This document shows positions 1-5,505 of a DNA stretch of 6,974 nt, one piece after another. The notes beneath the pieces were generated by a model. It searched no databases and had not been told where the DNA came from. It saw nothing but the letters and a program-made list of their open reading frames with translations. How positions within the stretch are numbered: position 1 is the first letter of the stretch; each line of letters starts with the position of its first letter. This DNA is from Candidatus Izemoplasma sp. (GTDB lineage Bacteria > Bacillota_I > Bacilli_A > Izemoplasmatales > Izemoplasmataceae): contig SKJA01000023.1 in assembly GCA_007116105.1 (NCBI GenBank), positions 1 to 6,974 of the forward strand, read 5' to 3'. The position numbers and the translations under genes were made by a program.

Positions 1-512
1 ATGGCATCGTCTTAGGGACCGGCGACATGAGTGAACTCGCTCTTGGATTCACCACCTACAATGGCGATCAAATGAGCATGTATGGCATCAATCAAGGTTT
101 GCCTAAAACGCTCGTTCGTTTTATGGTCGATCAGTATGCCAAGCATGGCTTTAAAGAAGATTTACTCGCCCTCACTCAAGCGATCATCGACACACCCATT
201 TCACCAGAACTCACGCCCGATCAAAAGACCGAGGAGCACATTGGAAAATACGAAGTCAATGACTTCATTTTGCATCGTTTCTTGCGTTTTGGTGACACCG
301 AATCACGTTTGGTGTGGCTGATCGAAGAAACATTCCACATGCCTCATGACGAAGCGCTTCGCTACGTTAAAAATTTCTTTAGTCGCTTTTACTCACAACA
401 GTTTAAACGTCAAGCGTCACCCGATGCTCCCAAGATTTTAGACGTCTCCCTCAGTCCCCGCAGTGACCACCGCATGCCCAGCGATGTCGCCAAAGGACCA
501 AGACACGAATGA
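1..512 (+). CDS. nadE: Glutamine-dependent NAD+ synthase, C-terminal part (5' end outside window)
   Basis: Partial gene: the reading frame is open from the left edge (first whole codon at base 3) and gives 169 visible residues. NAD+ synthase amidates deamido-NAD to NAD+ with ATP in the cytoplasm. The visible start, GTGDMSELALGF, matches the synthetase-domain motif GTGD(L/M)SELALG typical of the two-domain glutamine-using enzymes. It is followed by TYNGDQMSMYGINQGLPKTLVR. The C-terminal block LSPRSDHRMPSDV corresponds to the usual LSPRGDWRMPSD ending of that subfamily. The N-terminal nitrilase-like glutaminase domain is expected upstream, outside the window, so use of glutamine is inferred from subfamily motifs. 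The ATG at base 27 is an internal methionine, not the start. The stop TGA overlaps the mnmA start as ATGA (509-512), which suggests translational coupling. Confidence 0.93.
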   Translation, partial: GIVLGTGDMSELALGFTTYNGDQMSMYGINQGLPKTLVRFMVDQYAKHGFKEDLLALTQAIIDTPISPELTPDQKTEEHIGKYEVNDFILHRFLRFGDTESRLVWLIEETFHMPHDEALRYVKNFFSRFYSQQFKRQASPDAPKILDVSLSPRSDHRMPSDVAKGPRHE

Positions 513-1645
513 CTTTAAAAAAACGTGTGGTCGTTGGGATGAGTGGCGGTGTGGATTCTTCGGTGGCAGCGTATGTGCTCAAACAACAAGGGTATGAGGT
601 TTTAGGTTTGTTCATGCGCAATTGGGACTCAACCTTAAACAAAGACGTTTTAGGCAACCCAGAACGTCTCCAACCCGTGTGCAGTCAAGAACAAGACTAC
701 CAAGATGCCAAAGCGGTCTGTGACCATTTAGGCATTCCTCTTGAGCGTGTGGATTTTATCGAAGAGTATTGGCAACATGTGTTCCAGTACTTTTTAAGTG
801 AGTATGAAAAAGGGCGGACGCCCAATCCTGATATTTTATGCAATAAGTTCATTAAGTTCGATGCGTTTATGCATCACGCAACACAGTTTAACCCTGACTT
901 CATTGCGATGGGGCATTACGCCCGGGTCGCATCAGGCCCTCCTTTGGCGTTGTTAAGAGGGGTAGATGACAACAAAGACCAAACCTATTTCCTCTCTCAA
1001 CTCACGCAAGAACAACTGCGCAACGTGCTGTTCCCTGTGGGTGAGCTCACCAAGGCCGAAGTCCGTAAAGTGGCCTTAGAAGCGGGTCTTCCTACCGCAA
1101 AGAAAAAAGATTCCACGGGTATTTGCTTTATTGGTGAGAGAGATTTTAAGCAGTTTCTAAACAATTATTTGCCCGCGCAACCAGGACCGATGGAAACCCT
1201 GGATGGGACCGTCATGGGCGAACACACCGGGCTGATGCATTACACCATCGGGCAACGTAAAGGGTTAGGCATCGGTGGGTCGTTAGCCCACGGCACAGAG
1301 CCTTGGTTTGTCTTAGGTAAAGATTTAACGCGTAACGTCTTGAAAGTCGGTCAAGGCTATCATCACCCTAAACTGTATGGCACACACGCCTATGCAAGTG
1401 ATGTCAACATCATTCAACCCGCGCATTCGTTCATCGGGACCACCTGTGCCGCAAAATTTCGGCACCGTCAAAAAGACGTCAAGGTTCAAGTTGAGGCCGA
1501 CCCACGTGGGTTAAAAATCACCTTTTTAGAGAAAGTTAGAGCCGTCACACCCGGTCAAGCCGTGGTCTTTTACCAAGGTGAGATGTGTTTGGGTGGGGCC
1601 TTTATTGATGCTGTTTATCAAGAGGAGGAACCATTACACGTATGA
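509..1645 (+). CDS. mnmA: tRNA-specific 2-thiouridylase MnmA
   Basis: A 378-residue protein, normal length for MnmA. It adenylates and then thiolates C2 of U34 in the anticodon of Lys, Glu and Gln tRNAs, taking sulfur from a persulfide relay. The PP-loop ATP-binding motif SGGVDS is at residues 12-17 after a VVVGM strand. The first catalytic cysteine is Cys111 in NPDILCNKFIKF, and the second (persulfide) cysteine is Cys206 in DSTGICFIGERDF. DQTYFLSQL (157-165) and the C-terminal beta-barrel ending VTPGQAVVFYQGEMCLGGAFID (347-366) also fit the family. The start is the ATG in the ATGA overlap with nadE, with AAAGGA at 492-497 as a rather distant ribosome binding site. The gene overlaps the next one by a second ATGA at 1642-1645. 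All key residues are present and it appears intact. Confidence 0.97.
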   Translation: MTLKKRVVVGMSGGVDSSVAAYVLKQQGYEVLGLFMRNWDSTLNKDVLGNPERLQPVCSQEQDYQDAKAVCDHLGIPLERVDFIEEYWQHVFQYFLSEYEKGRTPNPDILCNKFIKFDAFMHHATQFNPDFIAMGHYARVASGPPLALLRGVDDNKDQTYFLSQLTQEQLRNVLFPVGELTKAEVRKVALEAGLPTAKKKDSTGICFIGERDFKQFLNNYLPAQPGPMETLDGTVMGEHTGLMHYTIGQRKGLGIGGSLAHGTEPWFVLGKDLTRNVLKVGQGYHHPKLYGTHAYASDVNIIQPAHSFIGTTCAAKFRHRQKDVKVQVEADPRGLKITFLEKVRAVTPGQAVVFYQGEMCLGGAFIDAVYQEEEPLHV

Positions 1646-2478
1646 TTGAAAAACCGATGCGATTAGGTTTAGCCCTTGCCGGTGGTGGGGCTAAAGGGGC
1701 GTTTCAATTGAGTGTGTTAAAAGCGCTCAAAGCCCAAGGAATTTTAGACATGGTGGAGGTGTACGCTGGCGCCAGTGTTGGGGCTTTAAACGCTGTGATG
1801 ACGGCCAGTGATCGCTTAGATTATGCAGAAGAAGTATGGCTTTCGATGGACAAAGACTTATTTAACATGTCTCCCAAAGAACTGTTTGAACGTCTTAAAG
1901 AGTTCGATTTTCATGGTGTAAAGATGGGCATCTATCCCACCGAACAACTCGAAAACATGATCGACGAAGCGCTCGATGTTTTGGACTTATCACACCATGA
2001 TGTCTATGTTGCCACAACGTGCATGGGCAGCGATAAAGTAACCCTCTGGGAAGCGTTACAACACAATTTTAAGCAACTGGTCAAAGGCGAACTGCCGATT
2101 GAGTATCCGAACTTGCGTGATGCCGATCGCCAAACAGTCAAAAACAATCTCTTGGCTTCAACCGCCATTCCCATCTTTTTTAAACCGGTCTATTTTAACG
2201 CGAAAACGTATGTCGATGGCGGTGTTTATGGCAACACCCCACTGCAACCGCTCATTGACGCAAAGTGCACCCACATCATCGCGATTGATTTGTTTAAAGT
2301 GAATTTAAGACGTCGAAAGACCGTCAAAGACATCCCTGTGTTTACGTTTCATCCTGAGCACTCGCTCGGTCGGATCTTAGATTTTGATCGCGAAAAAATC
2401 CAAAAGCGGATTGTACAAGGGGAAGAAGTTGCTCAAAAACATATGGGCGAACTGATTAAAATGCTAGCGACACGCTAG
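1642..2478 (+). CDS. Patatin-like phospholipase / acyl hydrolase
   Basis: A 278-residue patatin-fold serine hydrolase with a Ser-Asp dyad, of the bacterial RssA/YchK-like size class. The glycine-rich oxyanion motif GGGAKG is at 14-19, the nucleophile elbow GASVG at 43-47 (Ser45), the block LASTAIPIFFKP at 171-182, and the DGG motif at 192-194 (Asp192). No signal peptide or membrane segment is visible, so it probably acts on lipids or acyl esters from the cytoplasmic side. The natural substrate cannot be read from sequence. The start ATG overlaps the mnmA stop (ATGA). AGAGGAGG at 1621-1628 is 13 nt upstream, a little far, and ATG1657 is even farther, so 1642 is preferred. The last five codons and the stop lie inside a terminator hairpin, so this gene ends the nadE-mnmA operon. 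Confidence 0.92.
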   Translation: MIEKPMRLGLALAGGGAKGAFQLSVLKALKAQGILDMVEVYAGASVGALNAVMTASDRLDYAEEVWLSMDKDLFNMSPKELFERLKEFDFHGVKMGIYPTEQLENMIDEALDVLDLSHHDVYVATTCMGSDKVTLWEALQHNFKQLVKGELPIEYPNLRDADRQTVKNNLLASTAIPIFFKPVYFNAKTYVDGGVYGNTPLQPLIDAKCTHIIAIDLFKVNLRRRKTVKDIPVFTFHPEHSLGRILDFDREKIQKRIVQGEEVAQKHMGELIKMLATR

Positions 2479-2487
2479 CATTTTTTT
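2458..2487 (+). terminator. Rho-independent terminator overlapping the patatin-gene stop codon
   Basis: The 12-bp arms at 2458-2469 and 2473-2484 are perfectly complementary (core ATGCTAGCG / CGCTAGCAT). They enclose a 3-nt ACA loop and are followed by T to 2487 (seven T in a row from 2481). The TAG stop (2476-2478) lies in the 3' arm, so coding sequence and terminator share bases. It separates the nadE-mnmA-patatin unit from the following cassette. Confidence 0.9.
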
Positions 2488-2488
2488 A

Positions 2489-2518
2489 ATGAGTAAAGAT
2501 TGAATCCTCTCGTATCAT
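2489..2518 (+). promoter_or_regulatory. Possible weak promoter for the 2540-5298 cassette
   Basis: A promoter is expected here because a strong terminator lies just upstream. The best candidate is a TATCAT -10 (2513-2518, 5 of 6 to consensus) with a poor ATGAGT -35 (2489-2494, 3 of 6) at 18 bp. A start near 2525 would leave only a short leader before the AAGGGAGG ribosome binding site (2527-2534). The weak -35 suggests low or activator-dependent expression. This is an inference. Confidence 0.3.
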
Positions 2519-2539
2519 CAAGACAAAAGGGAGGTTACG

Positions 2540-3169
2540 ATGAAAAAAATCTTAGGCCTTGTTTTGTTGGTCTTTATCTTTACGGTTCCTGCCACGAGTG
2601 TGGAAGCATCGGAATACTTAGTCTATCAATCCATCACCTTTAACCGTCCGCGACATAAGCTGTTGCATCAGTACGATTCGTTTGAAATGAACGGGATGTT
2701 AAACAAACTGGGTGGTCGCCGCTTTTTTGGTTGGCGCACACACACACAAGTCCATCATCAAAAGGTGTCTTTTCTTAAAGAAACCTTGATGATCATCGTG
2801 AATGATGGGTACAGTACCATTGATCAAAGCTTTCAAATCAAGCAAACTGAACAAACACGTGTCCAGTTTAATACCTCTGGTACGATTCGCATGAAAGCCG
2901 ATGGCAAAGTGAAAGGTTTTGGCTTAGGACTTGATTCTACTCTCAACGTGAGTTATGCGAGCGACACGACCGTTTTCCTTGAAGAGCGCACCGACATCAA
3001 AGTAAGAGTGGAACCGAAAACAAAAGTTGCGGTTGAAATTCATGGTGAAGGGTATGTCTCGAATGGCGTGGGTGCGTATTATGCGTTTTGGCGCAAAGTG
3101 CGAGAAGGCGGTTGGGAAGTGTTCAGTGTGGCTACGGAGTTTTACTCGATCGTGGTGGATCCTTTATGA
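2540..3169 (+). CDS. Sec-exported protein of unknown function, probably beta-rich
   Basis: A 209-residue protein that I do not recognise. It starts at ATG with a strong AAGGGAGG site 5 nt upstream. Residues 1-23 form a clear signal peptide: MKK, a hydrophobic core LGLVLLVFIFTV, then a VEA|SE signal peptidase I site. There is no lipobox, no cysteine and no second membrane segment, so it should be released or loosely held outside the membrane, with a mature length of about 186 residues. Residues 105-175 alternate polar and hydrophobic positions (for example TRVQFNTSGTIRMKA, STLNVSYASDTTVFL, DIKVRVEPKTKVAVEIHGEGYV), which predicts a string of beta strands. The pattern of Thr/Ser-rich strands before V.P.TKV.V faintly recalls aerolysin/ETX-type pore formers, but this is weak and the protein is short. 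Its stop overlaps the next start as ATGA (3166-3169), the head of a four-gene cassette. Confidence 0.8.
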   Translation: MKKILGLVLLVFIFTVPATSVEASEYLVYQSITFNRPRHKLLHQYDSFEMNGMLNKLGGRRFFGWRTHTQVHHQKVSFLKETLMIIVNDGYSTIDQSFQIKQTEQTRVQFNTSGTIRMKADGKVKGFGLGLDSTLNVSYASDTTVFLEERTDIKVRVEPKTKVAVEIHGEGYVSNGVGAYYAFWRKVREGGWEVFSVATEFYSIVVDPL

Positions 3170-4044
3170 AACATCTTCTCATCCTCCTCGGCATGGGCAG
3201 CGCCTTAGTGTTGTGGCTTTGGACGCTCCATACCCCACCTCCTCAAGCGCCATTGTACCTCTTCATTCAGCCTCAGGCCCAAGTCCATCACTTGAGCCAA
3301 GAAGCGCCCACCATGGCGGTTGATTTGATGGCCAATCGTGCCACGTTGGATTACTTTCACGAAGACATTCTTCAGAGTGTGTTTTTAACGCATGAAGGTG
3401 GACCACACACCTTAGCGCTTGACCTTGTTCATCATGAAACAACCCTCCTATTGGCTGAAGACGAGACAGTTTATCGTCATCGTCTTCACTTTGAGGTGCC
3501 CATCACCCACAGTCAGCCGTGGCATCTTCAAGAGGCAACCTTGACTTTGATCTTTATCGAGCAGCTTCGTCTTCACATTCCTTTGGGTTCGGTGCACATC
3601 TATTGGGACACGTCAACCCCTACCTTGCGGCTTGAAGCACTCCACCCACTCATCACACACGTGGGCGACGGCCCTCAACAAATCAACGGTGTCTATGTAC
3701 GTCTTCACAATCCTCACACCCACTCTGTGTGTGTCCATAGCGCCAGTCCAGGGGATCCGCACTTGGAGGTTCAGTGGTGGGTGACAGACGACGATTTTGC
3801 GCGTGAAGCGCCCTTTCATGCTTACAGTCCTTCGAGCACCGCGTGTTTGGAACCAATGACCTCTAATGCCGTTGTGATGACCTGGGAAGATGCACGTCAA
3901 TGGCGACGCTTTCCTTTGGTGTTTGAGCTCCTTGAACACGGCCGACTTGAACGCTTTATGGTCCCTTCGTTTACGTATCAAGAAAGTTACCTTGCGCCAC
4001 CCTTACCCACACGTCACACTCTTGAGTTCACGCATGGAGATTAA
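3166..4044 (+). CDS. Membrane-anchored, histidine-rich extracytoplasmic protein of unknown function
   Basis: A 292-residue protein with no family I recognise. The start ATG overlaps the upstream stop (ATGA), with a weak GGTGGA site at 3154-3159. The frame stays open upstream to an ATG at 3088, but that start would lie deep in the preceding gene and bury the hydrophobic N-terminus. Residues 4-20 form one hydrophobic segment (LLILLGMGSALVLWLWT), either an uncleaved anchor or a signal peptide with no good cleavage site. The rest, about 270 residues, is soluble and should face outward. Histidine is strikingly frequent (about 26 of 292, near 9%), for example VHHLS, VHHET, NPHTHSV. There are only two cysteines, Cys189 (SVCVHS) and Cys227 (STACLEP), which could form a disulfide. 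The gene lies between a secreted protein and an ABC transporter, so an accessory or substrate-handling role for the transporter is plausible but inferred. It overlaps the ATPase gene by 11 nt. Confidence 0.78.
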   Translation: MKHLLILLGMGSALVLWLWTLHTPPPQAPLYLFIQPQAQVHHLSQEAPTMAVDLMANRATLDYFHEDILQSVFLTHEGGPHTLALDLVHHETTLLLAEDETVYRHRLHFEVPITHSQPWHLQEATLTLIFIEQLRLHIPLGSVHIYWDTSTPTLRLEALHPLITHVGDGPQQINGVYVRLHNPHTHSVCVHSASPGDPHLEVQWWVTDDDFAREAPFHAYSPSSTACLEPMTSNAVVMTWEDARQWRRFPLVFELLEHGRLERFMVPSFTYQESYLAPPLPTRHTLEFTHGD

Positions 4045-4576
4045 AGCGTTTAAAAAAGATTATCCCACCACCACCGTACAGTTTCCAACGATTCAGGCAC
4101 AGGAGAAACTGGTGATCTTAAGCGGGCCCAATGGCTGTGGAAAAAGCACCTGGCTAAGAGGTTTGGCAGGACTCATTCAAACCAAGCCAAACGTACGCTT
4201 AACGCAATGTGCTTATTTAGACCATCACACCCATGTCCCGCAGGGCTTAACACTTGAGCGTTTTATCACACGCTTAAGTGACGTGATGTCGTTAAAGGCA
4301 GAAGCAGTCAACCCCCACCTCAAAGCGTTTGAGCTTCTTGAGCATCTGCCCAAAAAAACACATGACCTTTCTAAAGGCATGCGTCAAAAAGCGTTGTTGT
4401 CAGTGTTGTTAGCGTCATCTAAAACGCTGCTGTTGGATGAACCCGAAGATGGCTTAGATCGTGTTGCGATGCATCACTTTTTAACCGTCCTTACCACACG
4501 TCCTTACCCGACCATCATTGCGACCCATCAACCGAAGCCCTATCAAGCGTTGAGGGCAACCTGGGTTCAGCTTTGA
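4034..4576 (+). CDS. Compact ABC transporter ATP-binding protein
   Basis: A 180-residue ABC ATPase, shorter than the usual 200-300 for ABC-2 type exporters. It powers transport with the membrane protein encoded next to it. Walker A is GPNGCGKST (31-39), the signature is LSKGM (112-116, an LSxGx variant common in ABC-2 type ATPases), Walker B plus D-loop is LLLDEPEDGLD (132-142), and the switch histidine is His165 (IIATHQ). The Q-loop region, normally YLPQ or YLPE, reads YLDHHTHVPQGLT (61-73), so the usual Gln/Glu is replaced by Asp/His. The helical insertion between Walker A and the signature is short, and there is no C-terminal extension. The ATG at 4034 aligns with the family N-terminus. 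A longer reading from 3890 would overlap the preceding gene by over 150 nt and adds no domain sequence. The stop TGA overlaps the next start as TTGA. Confidence 0.9.
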   Translation: MEIKAFKKDYPTTTVQFPTIQAQEKLVILSGPNGCGKSTWLRGLAGLIQTKPNVRLTQCAYLDHHTHVPQGLTLERFITRLSDVMSLKAEAVNPHLKAFELLEHLPKKTHDLSKGMRQKALLSVLLASSKTLLLDEPEDGLDRVAMHHFLTVLTTRPYPTIIATHQPKPYQALRATWVQL

Positions 4577-5298
4577 AGGCGTTGATGGTGTTGATCATGC
4601 ACACATTGTATGGTGGTCGAGCGTTGGCGCTGTGGGGTGTGATTTTAGGGTCTTTGAGTGGGATTTATGCTTGGCTCTTACGACCGAGCCTTTTTACCGC
4701 CTACGACCGCTTATGGCCAGAAACGCTGACGCGGCTATACTACGCTGAGGCACTGTATCTCAGTCAACTCAGTTTAGTCTGTGCGTTGTTGATCTTTGCG
4801 ACGCGCCAACGGTCACAGCCGCTGCAGTGGATGTTTTTAGTCAGCCTCAAAGGACGATGGTTGTTGTGTGCGGTGTATGTGGTGGAATGGTTGTGTGGCT
4901 ATGTGGCGTTGATGTGGATGTTTTGGCTGATGCAAAGCGTGCGGGCTTGGATGCCCTACGATCCAGGGATTCGTTTATCCATACAAGACTATGGCATCAT
5001 CACTCTTTGGTATCATTTTCTGTATTGTGTGTTACAATGGGTTGTCAAACAACGTAGAGCGTACGCGTACATGGCGATGGTGCTCGTTTTCTTTTTAGCG
5101 TCCATCACCTTAAACCATGGTCACACACTGCCCCTTCATCCCTTGATGCGGCTCGTCTCGTATGTGATGCCATCACTGTTTTTTCATGCACACTTGGGTG
5201 TGTTTGGCTCTTTGAGGGTCATGGGCGCCATCAGTGTGTTGTTGATGGGTTGGTTGATACACCATGAACGAACAAAAGATTACATTCATCACGTATAA
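4573..5298 (+). CDS. ABC transporter permease, six predicted membrane helices
   Basis: A 241-residue integral membrane protein, presumably the transmembrane partner of the ATPase just upstream. Hydrophobic segments lie at about residues 17-36, 57-76, 96-120, 141-158, 165-181 and 207-229, which gives six helices and matches the ABC-2 export-type layout. No strong sequence motif identifies a substrate. Tryptophan and tyrosine are abundant at the helix ends. The start is uncertain. TTG at 4573 gives a 4-nt TTGA overlap with the ATPase stop. ATG at 4585 (237 residues) has a GAAGG at 4575-4579 five nt before it and may be the real start. No terminator follows; the infC promoter begins 3 nt after the stop. 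Whether it exports a peptide, a lipid or something else cannot be told from sequence. Confidence 0.82.
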   Translation: MKALMVLIMHTLYGGRALALWGVILGSLSGIYAWLLRPSLFTAYDRLWPETLTRLYYAEALYLSQLSLVCALLIFATRQRSQPLQWMFLVSLKGRWLLCAVYVVEWLCGYVALMWMFWLMQSVRAWMPYDPGIRLSIQDYGIITLWYHFLYCVLQWVVKQRRAYAYMAMVLVFFLASITLNHGHTLPLHPLMRLVSYVMPSLFFHAHLGVFGSLRVMGAISVLLMGWLIHHERTKDYIHHV

Positions 5299-5301
5299 AC
5301 G

Positions 5302-5329
5302 TTGACAAAATTTCTAATCATGCTATACT
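5302..5329 (+). promoter_or_regulatory. Sigma-A type promoter of the infC-rpmI-rplT operon
   Basis: The -35 is a perfect TTGACA (5302-5307). A 16-bp spacer is followed by TATACT (5324-5329, 5 of 6). TG at 5321-5322 makes it an extended -10 (TGCTATACT). Transcription should begin near 5336, giving a leader of about 167 nt before infC. The promoter starts almost immediately after the permease stop codon. Confidence 0.92.
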
Positions 5330-5387
5330 AATGAAGGTTTTATTGGTGGAAAGAAGAGATAACTCTCACCCGATTGACATTGTCTTT

Positions 5388-5443
5388 GGGTTCACGCTAC
5401 TTTATACAAGTTTTTTTTCGTATAAACTAGACAGTGTGAGCTT
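5388..5443 (+). promoter_or_regulatory. Antiterminator helix in the infC leader
   Basis: Bases 5388-5398 (GGGTTCACGCT) can pair over 11 positions, including four G-U pairs, with 5433-5443 (AGTGTGAGCTT). This would sequester the whole 5' arm of the terminator. The TTTATAC/GTATAAA hairpin nests inside it. GGGT (5388-5391) is also complementary to ACCC (5368-5371), which offers a way for upstream folding to switch the helix off. The pairing was seen by eye; its energy was not computed. Confidence 0.6.
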
Positions 5444-5461
5444 AAAGCTTGCACTTTTTTT
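5433..5461 (+). terminator. Intrinsic attenuator terminator in the infC leader
   Basis: The stem 5433-5442 pairs with 5446-5455 (10 bp, two of them G-U) around a TAA loop, and a run of seven T follows to 5461. It lies 41 nt before the infC start, so it can only act conditionally. As no other terminator separates the upstream permease gene from infC, it may also stop read-through from the ABC cassette. Confidence 0.8.
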
Positions 5462-5488
5462 ATTCTAATTTCCCCCACGTTCGAACAT

Positions 5489-5505
5489 AGGAGGTGAACG
5501 CGATT
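5489..5505 (+). promoter_or_regulatory. infC ribosome binding site and AUU start
   Basis: AGGAGG (5489-5494, extending to AGGAGGTGA) is near-perfectly complementary to the 16S rRNA 3' end and places ATT (5503-5505) at 8-nt spacing. No ATG or TTG is available in frame at a usable distance. The strong site probably offsets the weak start codon, as in other infC genes. Confidence 0.88.

Larger units (their letters stand above)
5336..5502 (+). promoter_or_regulatory. infC operon leader RNA with attenuator (L20-leader type)
   Basis: This is the untranslated leader between the promoter and infC. Its visible parts are: a hairpin GGTG-internal loop-AGAG-ATAA-CTCT-CACC (5345-5370); a 7-bp hairpin TTTATAC/GTATAAA (5401-5407 with 5420-5426); a long antiterminator pairing (5388-5398 with 5433-5443); and a competing intrinsic terminator (5433-5461). 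In Bacillus subtilis the infC-rpmI-rplT operon is controlled by premature termination in its leader when ribosomal protein L20 is in excess, using an RNA mimic of its rRNA site (Rfam L20 leader). The same gene order, leader position and terminator make that regulation likely here. The L20 binding site itself is inferred, not seen. Confidence 0.78.

Noticed and set aside
2737..2748. (CA)6 repeat inside the secreted-protein gene, a possible slippage site
   Set aside because: The tract is short, in frame and simply encodes Thr-His-Thr; there is no sign of an alternative frame being used.
3088..3165. Longer N-terminus for the 3166 gene starting at ATG 3088
   Set aside because: It would overlap the secreted-protein gene by about 80 nt and put a charged stretch before the hydrophobic anchor. 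ATG 3166 gives a standard ATGA overlap with a membrane-anchor N-terminus.
3613..3981. Antisense ORF of 122 codons
   Set aside because: It lies entirely opposite the 3166-4044 gene, has no recognisable domain and no independent promoter or ribosome binding site seen; treated as a shadow.
3890..4033. Longer N-terminus for the ABC ATPase starting at 3890
   Set aside because: The extra residues have no ABC-domain features and overlap the preceding gene heavily; ATG 4034 matches the family start.
5331..5468. A 45-codon ORF (MKVLLVERRDNSHP...) covering the whole infC leader, possibly a leader peptide
   Set aside because: Its ATG lies only 2 nt after the -10 box, upstream of the expected transcription start, and it has no ribosome binding site. 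It could be read only on read-through RNA.
5494..5502. GTG start for infC at 5494
   Set aside because: The GTG is part of the AGGAGGTGA ribosome binding site itself, and ATT at 5503 has correct spacing and family precedent.
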